Source: Candidatus Omnitrophota bacterium
Lineage (GTDB): Bacteria; Hinthialibacterota; Hinthialibacteria; Hinthialibacterales; JAKPRU01
Length of the DNA stretch: 11,436 nt
NCBI GenBank assembly: GCA_029557025.1
Contig: JAKPRU010000978.1
Location: forward strand, 1-11,436
Direction: 5' to 3'
In this document: in pieces, positions 6,343-11,436 of the stretch
Layout: every line of letters begins with the position of its first letter
Position numbering within the stretch: position 1 is the first letter of the stretch
The notes under the pieces: generated by a model
The model's input: the letters and a program-made list of their open reading frames with translations, nothing else
Databases searched by the model: none
What the model was told of the DNA's origin: nothing
Program-made: the position numbers and the translations under genes

Positions 6343-6398
6343 GACAGGCGAACCCGACGCGCCGGATGAGACCGGTGGGACACGCGTCTCTGCCTGTC
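6343..6398. repeat. Dispersed repeat copy with short terminal inverted repeats
   Basis: GACAGGC (6343-6349) and GCCTGTC (6392-6398) bound the segment as inverted repeats. Its right part, GGTGGGACACGCG then TCTCTGCCTGTC at 6374-6398, matches the minus-strand reading of 4294-4318 at 24 of 25 positions. Confidence 0.75.
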
Positions 6399-6536
6399 AA
6401 AGGCCGGAACAAGCAAAAAAAAGGCCCCATGACATTGCGATTCGCATCCGGTTGTCGTACTCTCTCCTCTGGACTTTTAGACAGGCTCTTGGGGGTGAGC
6501 AACGACCTGTCCGGCTGTTGGAACGCGGAATCGGCG

Positions 6537-6541
6537 AAGGA
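6537..6541 (+). promoter_or_regulatory. Ribosome binding site of the GAF-phosphatase gene
   Basis: AAGGA six bases before the ATG at 6548. It supports that start over the open extension beginning at 6323, which would run through repeat DNA. Confidence 0.65.
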
Positions 6542-6547
6542 CCTTTG

Positions 6548-7858
6548 ATGAAAGGAAACGAGTCCCGATCGGCCCAGCTCAGCTATAAAGACCTGCAACA
6601 GATTTTGCAGGTCTCCAAACTTCTCTGTTCTGATCTTGATCTCGAAACGGTATTGCGGAAATTGCTGGCTGTAGCAGAAGATGTCATGATGGCGGAGGCG
6701 TGCAGTATCTGGCTGGTGGAGTCGGGAACGAGCGACTTGGTCTGCGAAATCGCCACCGGACAGGTCGGCCGGCAAATCCGCCAGGTTTATCGCTCCAAAA
6801 GAGGACAGGGCATTATTGGGTGTGTTGCCGAATCCGGGACTCCGCTGTTGATCCCGGATGCATACCGGGACCCGCGATTCAATCCCACCTTTGACCGGGA
6901 AACCGGATTTCGGACCCGTTGCGTACTTACGGTTCCGCTGGTCGCGCGCGGCAAATTGATCGGTGTGGCGCAGGTACTCAATAAGCGTGACTCCTCCGGC
7001 AAAGAGGCCGTGTTCGATGAGACCGATCTGCTGAAATTCGAGGCCTTCGCGGATCACGCTGCAATTGCCCTTGAAAACGCCCACCTGCACCGTGAAATCC
7101 TGGAACAGAAACTCCTCGAAAAGGATGTCGATTCCGCCAAGGCCATCCAGGATTCCTTTCTTCCGCATACCTTCCCGAACCCCCGGGGATTTGTATTCGC
7201 TGCGCGAAGCGTGCCGACTATGGGAATCGGGGGGGATTTGTATGATGTCTTTGAACTGGAGAACAACAAGATCGGGGTTGCCATTGCGGATGTCTCCGGC
7301 CATGGGGTCTCGGCGGCCTTGTACATGGCCCGGACCTTGTCCGAACTCAAGCATATCGCGCACCGATACGACCGGCCTTCGGAATCCATCAAGAAGTTAA
7401 ATGCGGTTCTCTCCGAGCAATTTGTCGGTGGGCGCTTTGTGACCCTGTTGTATTGGGTTCTCGATGTGCAGACCGCCAGGTTGACCTACGCGGGGGCCGG
7501 GCATCCTCCAGCGCTCTGGTACAAAGCCGACGGGACCATGCAATACCTGCAAACCTCCAAGGGTATGCCGATGGGCATTTTCGATAACGCCGAGTATTCC
7601 GATGAAACCATCCAGCTCCATCCGGGCGACCGTCTGTTGATGTATACGGATGGAGTGATTGAAGCGTTCAACAGCAAGGGTGAACCGTTGGGGCTGGAGG
7701 GTCTCAAGCGTATCGTCTCCAGGCACTGCGGCAGCCCCGAGGACCTGATTCGCCGCGTGTACGATGGTGTCTATGCCCACGCATCGAGTGATGAACCCCT
7801 GGATGATATTGCGATGGTCGCCCTGGAGATGACCGCATTGCCTCCCGGAGATCCCTGA
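6548..7858 (+). CDS. GAF-domain protein serine phosphatase (SpoIIE/RsbU type)
   Basis: A 436-residue predicted cytoplasmic signalling phosphatase. Residues 30-178 form a GAF sensor domain (helix LETVLRKLLAVAE, then IWLVE, GQGIIGCVAESG, VLTVPLVARGKLIGVAQVLNK, ending in FADHAAIALENAHLH). A helical linker (179-205) leads into a PP2C-like SpoIIE domain (about 215-428) with GGDLYDVF (228-235), ADVSGHGVSAAL (247-258), YAGAGHPPAL (314-323), LLMYTDGVIEA (363-373) and LDDIAMVAL (418-426). These hold the aspartates that bind the two metal ions. Relatives dephosphorylate anti-sigma-factor antagonists in partner-switching pathways. No STAS protein or anti-sigma kinase is encoded nearby, so its substrate is likely elsewhere. 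The GAF ligand is unknown. It converges on the IspG-like gene, with 64 bases between the stops. Confidence 0.93.
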   Translation: MKGNESRSAQLSYKDLQQILQVSKLLCSDLDLETVLRKLLAVAEDVMMAEACSIWLVESGTSDLVCEIATGQVGRQIRQVYRSKRGQGIIGCVAESGTPLLIPDAYRDPRFNPTFDRETGFRTRCVLTVPLVARGKLIGVAQVLNKRDSSGKEAVFDETDLLKFEAFADHAAIALENAHLHREILEQKLLEKDVDSAKAIQDSFLPHTFPNPRGFVFAARSVPTMGIGGDLYDVFELENNKIGVAIADVSGHGVSAALYMARTLSELKHIAHRYDRPSESIKKLNAVLSEQFVGGRFVTLLYWVLDVQTARLTYAGAGHPPALWYKADGTMQYLQTSKGMPMGIFDNAEYSDETIQLHPGDRLLMYTDGVIEAFNSKGEPLGLEGLKRIVSRHCGSPEDLIRRVYDGVYAHASSDEPLDDIAMVALEMTALPPGDP

Positions 7859-7867
7859 ACCTCCGGG
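7844..7867 (+). terminator. Hairpin across the stop codon of the phosphatase gene
   Basis: CCCGGAG (7844-7850) pairs perfectly with CTCCGGG (7861-7867) around a 10-base loop that includes the TGA stop at 7856-7858. There is no T run, so it is at best a weak or Rho-assisted terminator between two convergent genes. Confidence 0.35.
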
Positions 7868-7888
7868 TGAGATTCGTCCCCACCAAGT

Positions 7889-7906
7889 CAGGCGTCTCTG
7901 CCTGTC
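7889..7906 (+). repeat. Short copy of the AGGCGTCTCTGCCTGTC repeat
   Basis: CAGGCGTCTCTGCCTGTC is an exact match to part of the palindrome at 4297-4340 (minus strand) and nearly exact to 6381-6398. Here only this core remains, in the 64-base gap between convergent genes. Confidence 0.7.
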
Positions 7907-7922
7907 TAGCTCTCTCCGCCTG

Positions 7923-8570
7923 TCACAGATCGCACAACCGCTTAACCTCCTCCAACAGCGCATCTTCCGCATCCGCCTGCGGAACCCGTTTCACAATCTC
8001 GCCCCGCCGAAACAACAGGCCCACTCCCCTGCCGAATGCAATTCCCACATCCGCGGCTCGCGCTTCCCCCGGCCCGTTGACCTCACATCCCATAATCGCG
8101 ACATCCAACGGTTCGGTGATTGTCTCCAACCTTGCGCCCAACCGTCTGGCCAAAGACAGAATATCTGTGTGACATCGCGCGCAGGTCGGGCAGGATATCA
8201 GCCGGACTCCTCTCGCTCTCAATTCCAGCGCCCGAAGAAGATCGGCAATCGACCGCAAGAAACCGGTCGCATCCTCATTACCCGGCAAGCGTACACACAA
8301 TTCCGAACCCGGCCAGTCAACGAGCATTGACGCCATCGCGAGCAGGGCCTGCGGCAGGAGTTTTCTCACCAGTTCTCCCTCTATCACAATCCGATCGCAT
8401 GGCAACGGAAAATCCGAGAGTGGGCGCACAAGGTCACTCTCTTCCCGTATCCAAAAGTCTTCTCCCTCCAAATTTTCGATTTCGCAGACTTCATCCGCCA
8501 GGCCGAACGGAAGATTCTCGGCTGCGCTTAGATCTTGCTGCGGAACGGCGACTTTCAGTTTCACGTCCAT
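7923..8570 (-). CDS. IspG-like iron-sulphur domain protein lacking the TIM barrel
   Basis: A 215-residue protein. Residues 105-212 match the C-terminal domain of IspG (GcpE), which makes HMBPP in the MEP isoprenoid pathway. ISCPTC (125-130) and MGCEVNGPGEA (160-170) carry Cys127, Cys130, Cys162 and Glu169. The spacing C-x2-C-x31-C-x6-E equals that of the E. coli IspG [4Fe-4S] ligands, and GLLFRRGEIVKRVP closes the domain. The roughly 250-residue TIM barrel that binds MEcPP is absent. Residues 1-75 are not recognisable, and 76-118 resemble only the last barrel helices. The ATG at 8570 is chosen because the frame beyond it shows no family signal and would overlap the methyltransferase; the frame stays open to 8747. 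It follows that gene by 101 bases. It cannot be a normal IspG by itself. It is either a repurposed cluster-binding protein or a truncated relic; the intact ligands favour function. Confidence 0.82.
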   Translation of the reverse strand: MDVKLKVAVPQQDLSAAENLPFGLADEVCEIENLEGEDFWIREESDLVRPLSDFPLPCDRIVIEGELVRKLLPQALLAMASMLVDWPGSELCVRLPGNEDATGFLRSIADLLRALELRARGVRLISCPTCARCHTDILSLARRLGARLETITEPLDVAIMGCEVNGPGEARAADVGIAFGRGVGLLFRRGEIVKRVPQADAEDALLEEVKRLCDL

Positions 8571-8671
8571 TTTCCGGCATCTCCGCGAGGATGATACATC
8601 TCTTACCGACACGCAACAGGCACGCCGGTGTTCTTGTTCCTCTATTGAAAGCAGGGCCGAATAGCCCCGGA

Positions 8672-9379
8672 TCACGGTTTCCGACACAAAAGCATGATAT
8701 TCCGACCCCATCCGGGAAACCATTTGACGGCGTTTCGCAGAAAGCAATCGACCGGAATCAGTTTTCGGCTCCGGTTCTCCGGCGGCAAAAGCAGATATAC
8801 ACCCTGCATGTTCTCTACCTTAAATCCGACTTGTTCGACTAATTGTCGGATCCCGTTCCGTTCATATTCCCTGTAATGTGTCGGATCCTCAAGAACGTTT
8901 CGGCCGATTAGACGCGAGATCCGATTCGATAAACGATTGATATTGGGCACGGTCAGAAACAGATATCCGCCCGGTCGAATCATCTGGTAAGCCACTTGCA
9001 GCGCTCCAACATCATCCGCTACGTGTTCGATTACCTCGCTGATGATCGCGCCGTCGAAAGAACCGCTTTCATAATGATCCGCAACATCAAAAAGGCTCAT
9101 GACCTGAAACTGTCGGTTGGCTCGGCTCGCATTGATGACCCTCGCGATTTCCACGTAGTCTTCATTGATATCCACGGAAACGCAGGAGATCTCTTCCGGA
9201 AGCATTCTTTCGATTATGCCCCTTCCCGAACCGAGAACGATCAGAGACAAGGGGTGTCGCTTGATCACCTCCAGGGAAACCTGTTTATACCTGGAGTACC
9301 ACGCAGGCTCGAACCGGTAGCGTCTGCTGAGTTCTCTATACTCCTGCTTGGTGAGTTGCAAAACGTCCTTTTTCCACAT
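8672..9379 (-). CDS. Class I SAM-dependent methyltransferase (Methyltransf_11/25 type)
   Basis: A 235-residue soluble protein with the Rossmann-type methyltransferase order. LIVLGSGRG (46-54) is motif I for SAM binding, VSVDINEDYVEIAR (67-80) ends strand 2 with the ribose-binding acid, FDGAIISEVIEHV (108-120) is the post-motif with the common (S/E)-x-x-x-H element, and IRPGGYLFLTVPN (134-146) is the last core motif. The substrate is unknown. The C-terminal half (VLEDPTHYREYERNGIRQLVEQVGFKVEN) resembles small-molecule and sugar-type methyltransferases that act in envelope or secondary metabolism. AAAAGG precedes the ATG by eight bases. The upstream lyase-like gene ends 59 bases before, and the IspG-like gene follows after 101, so these three minus-strand genes may be one operon. 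Confidence 0.92.
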   Translation of the reverse strand: MWKKDVLQLTKQEYRELSRRYRFEPAWYSRYKQVSLEVIKRHPLSLIVLGSGRGIIERMLPEEISCVSVDINEDYVEIARVINASRANRQFQVMSLFDVADHYESGSFDGAIISEVIEHVADDVGALQVAYQMIRPGGYLFLTVPNINRLSNRISRLIGRNVLEDPTHYREYERNGIRQLVEQVGFKVENMQGVYLLLPPENRSRKLIPVDCFLRNAVKWFPGWGRNIMLLCRKP

Positions 9380-9438
9380 GGAAGAGACCTTTTCCGCGTC
9401 ATCGGGATATCGGGAAATCGCTTACCGTCGAATCCGGC

Positions 9439-11328
9439 TCAAAGAATCTCGAGAATGATGGAATGCGTCCGGTGATCCTTGTCGAATGGGATTCGAATTT
9501 CGATGCGTCCTTCTTCCGGTTCCGCGCGGCCATCCTTGCGGTAAGGATTGTGGGGAAGCGCGGGCCAGTGCAACGAGGCCGTCTGAGGCAGTTTCAGTCG
9601 ATATCCCGCATACGTCAACATGCCTCCAAGTTCATCTGCCGACAGGTCAATCGCGGTATCCGCAAGGGGAACCGTCTTTCCCGAACCGGTCTGCAATTCC
9701 TCTCCTGCTTTGAGTGACCGTTCCCGGGAAAGGTTTGCCATGTTGGCCTCAATCAAGACAATCTGCGATTTTTCCGAGGGACGAGGCAGAAGAGTCAGGT
9801 GCGCAGCGACCGGCAGATCGCTGTTCTGCGTCGATTCCAGGCGGATTTCCAGAATTCTGGGGTCCTTGATATCCACTCGGATCGAGCATTGTTCGGGTCC
9901 ATACGTGAGATCCAATCCCAGGGCGTCCTTGTGGATCAGCACCGCCTTGCCGGGTACGTGATACAGTTCCCCTTTCGGGACAAAATCCGGTTCTGTGTCG
10001 CCGGGGGTGTGCTTCAGCAGCGATGGATCGCCGACGGTGAAGTTGCTCCAGGCGGGTTGTAGTTTCGTATTCCCGCCTCCGAGGATCAGACCGACCTTGT
10101 CGTGGAAGATGCTCACGAGGTTCTGGCGGTCCTGTATCCAGCGCGAGGTGGGAACGGGTGCAGTGTAAGCCGACAGGCACACAAACCAGGGTCCCCGGCG
10201 CAGGGTGAGGGCCTTCTCCACGCCCCCCTCGGTCAGTATGTATTTATCCGTAGACCCCTGCTCTGCGATAGGCCCCTCTTCTCCGTACAGCAACAGTGAA
10301 GCCATCAAATCGGCAGGGAGATCGTTCATCCCATTCCGGAGCAATTGCTGTTCGAGGTCCTCCTGACTCGGAGACTTGTCGCGAATCCCCGCGATATCCT
10401 CTGCCGACAGCCGACTCAGGCCATACTTGATCCATTGGCGTTTCAGATACGCACGCCCGATCGGGGTAAAAGTGAAGCCGACATTTCCCGGCTCCACCCC
10501 GGCGTGATACGGGTTCCGCTCATCGATAGTCTCCACAGATTCTCCGGTGGGATAGGTAAAATACCAATGGAGTTTCGCGCCTCGCTCCAGCGCGGGAAGC
10601 ACCCGTTTGTCGTCCGACATGGCGTAATAAGTCCCCAGCGCATCCAGATACACATAATTGTAATTCACCACCGGCCCGCTGCCCTCGGACCAGTACCCGC
10701 CTTCGGCCTGTTCCTCCACAACACGCATCATAAACTCGGCGGCCTGCTGACACCATTCCGGCCGGCTGAGAACCTTTCCGGCAGTGTACAGGCCCATGGC
10801 ATGGTGTGTGGGAATGTTGTGGACGTTCCGCAGTTGCGTTTCGCTGATTCCGGTGAATCCGAGGGTCAATGCTTTGCCCCATCGGTCTCGCCGGTCTTGC
10901 GGCATATCGTCGCGGATCAGGCCGAAAGATCGAATCCAGCGGGAGTAGATCCACGGCATATAGATCATTCCCCAAGTGCTTCCGTCTTTCTTGCGGAACT
11001 CCCACCTGCCTTTTTCGTCCATGTCCTCGATCAGCGCATCCCCCGCTCTCATGATTACCTCAAGCAGCTGTTTGTCTTTGAAATACGGGTTGTTTTCGGA
11101 GGGGATGGTGTAGGCGGCGGCGACCGCGAGCATCCGGTTCTGGTCCGTCGAAAGCCAGATTCCCTCGCCGAATCGCCCCGTTTCAGGATCGTATAGTTTG
11201 AGAATGTCCGGGACCTGCCTCACCAGCGCGCCGATAAGGACTTCCTTATACTTGAGTTCCGAGGACTCCGCGTTGACGACAATGGAGAAAAGCACGAATA
11301 TCGCGGCCAGGAAAATCCGATGAAACAT
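9439..11328 (-). CDS. Secreted polysaccharide-lyase-like protein (alpha/alpha toroid plus beta-sandwich)
   Basis: A 629-residue exported protein. Residues 1-20 (MFHRIFLAAIFVLFSIVVNA) are a signal peptide with a likely cut after VNA and no lipobox. Residues 25-300 are helix-rich with toroid-like features: MIYMPWIYSRWIRSFG, NVHNIPTHHAMGLYTAGKVL (168-187) and GYWSEGSGPVVNYNYVYLDALG (211-232), whose Asn, His and Tyr residues sit where alginate-lyase/heparinase II/III-type enzymes hold catalytic Asn/His and Tyr. From about 365 the chain becomes strand-rich (ALTLRRGPWFVCLS, LVSIFHDKVGLILGGGN), fitting the beta-sandwich these lyases carry behind the toroid. The likely role is periplasmic or extracellular cleavage of a uronic-acid polysaccharide, but family and substrate are inferred from layout only; an unsaturated-glucuronyl or related hydrolase toroid is an alternative. 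The start at 11328 has AAAGGA at ideal spacing and gives the signal peptide directly. Confidence 0.85.
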   Translation of the reverse strand: MFHRIFLAAIFVLFSIVVNAESSELKYKEVLIGALVRQVPDILKLYDPETGRFGEGIWLSTDQNRMLAVAAAYTIPSENNPYFKDKQLLEVIMRAGDALIEDMDEKGRWEFRKKDGSTWGMIYMPWIYSRWIRSFGLIRDDMPQDRRDRWGKALTLGFTGISETQLRNVHNIPTHHAMGLYTAGKVLSRPEWCQQAAEFMMRVVEEQAEGGYWSEGSGPVVNYNYVYLDALGTYYAMSDDKRVLPALERGAKLHWYFTYPTGESVETIDERNPYHAGVEPGNVGFTFTPIGRAYLKRQWIKYGLSRLSAEDIAGIRDKSPSQEDLEQQLLRNGMNDLPADLMASLLLYGEEGPIAEQGSTDKYILTEGGVEKALTLRRGPWFVCLSAYTAPVPTSRWIQDRQNLVSIFHDKVGLILGGGNTKLQPAWSNFTVGDPSLLKHTPGDTEPDFVPKGELYHVPGKAVLIHKDALGLDLTYGPEQCSIRVDIKDPRILEIRLESTQNSDLPVAAHLTLLPRPSEKSQIVLIEANMANLSRERSLKAGEELQTGSGKTVPLADTAIDLSADELGGMLTYAGYRLKLPQTASLHWPALPHNPYRKDGRAEPEEGRIEIRIPFDKDHRTHSIILEIL

Positions 11329-11335
11329 GGTTGAT

Positions 11336-11341
11336 TCCTTT
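11336..11341 (-). promoter_or_regulatory. Ribosome binding site of the lyase-like gene
   Basis: AAAGGA on the minus strand, seven bases before the ATG at 11328. This favours that start over the in-frame ATG at 11364, which would put twelve charged residues before the signal peptide. Confidence 0.7.
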
Positions 11342-11436
11342 CTGTTGCGTCGCATGGAGGTCATACTATTGCAGAATGAGGAGAATGTCTTGGTGGATAG
11401 ATCACCGAAAATGGGACCGATACGACCAATGGGAAC

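Larger units (their letters stand above)
6253..6547. other. Repeat-bearing leader before the GAF-phosphatase gene
   Basis: This 295-base stretch has no supported gene. It contains a GGAGAGGGT half-element (about 6309-6329) related to the one inside the epimerase fusion, the AGGCGTCTCTGCC-type repeat (6343-6398) and an A run at 6415-6422. The downstream frame is open back to 6323, but that extension is made of repeat sequence. Confidence 0.6.

Noticed and set aside
6323..6547. 75-residue N-terminal extension of the GAF phosphatase
   Set aside because: It runs through two repeat elements, has no recognisable protein features, and the ATG at 6548 has a ribosome binding site.
6305..7363. 352-residue minus-strand frame opposite the phosphatase
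   Set aside because: It is antisense to conserved GAF and SpoIIE sequence and has no recognisable domain.
7844..7906. Strong Rho-independent terminator between the convergent phosphatase and IspG-like genes
   Set aside because: The 7-base stem has a 10-base loop and no T run; it is listed only as a weak candidate hairpin.
8571..8747. 59-residue N-terminal extension of the IspG-like protein
   Set aside because: It would overlap the methyltransferase gene, is Ser/Arg-rich without family signal and does not supply any part of the IspG barrel.
10345..11196. 283-residue plus-strand frame inside the lyase-like gene
   Set aside because: It is antisense to a gene with a signal peptide, ribosome binding site and consistent fold pattern; no own ribosome binding site or motif was seen.

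Overview
The window looks like a chromosomal segment from an uncultivated Gram-negative-type bacterium. It has moderate-to-high GC, many small palindromic intergenic repeats, secreted and membrane-anchored proteins, and a DUF134/NifX-like gene pair that is common in anaerobes. The taxon cannot be fixed from this stretch. Ten protein genes are supported. No RNA genes, phage genes, transposase genes or CRISPR array were seen.

Positions 1-751 (+) hold the 3' end of a DUF134 (UPF0251) gene with a C-terminal zinc ribbon, followed 30 bases later by a complete NifX/NifB-type small protein. Position 975-2717 (+) is a two-domain sugar-phosphate enzyme: a xylose-isomerase-like TIM barrel joined in frame to a ribulose-phosphate 3-epimerase-like (AlsE-type) barrel. 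The linker between the two domains is largely encoded by a palindromic intergenic-type repeat. Convergent to it is tyrS (2866-4143, -). The 148-base gap between them carries an exact 9-base tandem array.

The 641 bases upstream of tyrS (4144-4784) are almost entirely repeats: two palindromic elements, a diverged direct repeat and a 'CTCCCCCAAAGATTGGG' element. Next on the + strand come a family 2 glycosyltransferase with a strikingly acidic N-terminus (4785-5660), a small membrane-anchored protein (5785-6252), and a GAF-SpoIIE-type protein phosphatase (6548-7858) that probably acts in a partner-switching type of signalling pathway. The glycosyltransferase gene lies between two copies of the same repeat.

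The right-hand third is a compact run of minus-strand genes, read from high to low coordinates. It contains a secreted (alpha/alpha)-toroid polysaccharide-lyase-like protein (9439-11328), a class I SAM methyltransferase (8672-9379), and a short protein that is essentially the iron-sulphur domain of IspG without its TIM barrel (7923-8570). Spacings of 59 and 101 bases make co-transcription plausible.

The most unusual items are the stand-alone IspG-like iron-sulphur domain with every cluster ligand in canonical spacing, and the repeat-encoded linker in the double-barrel epimerase fusion. A secondary theme is the density of at least four families of short repeats in the gene gaps.
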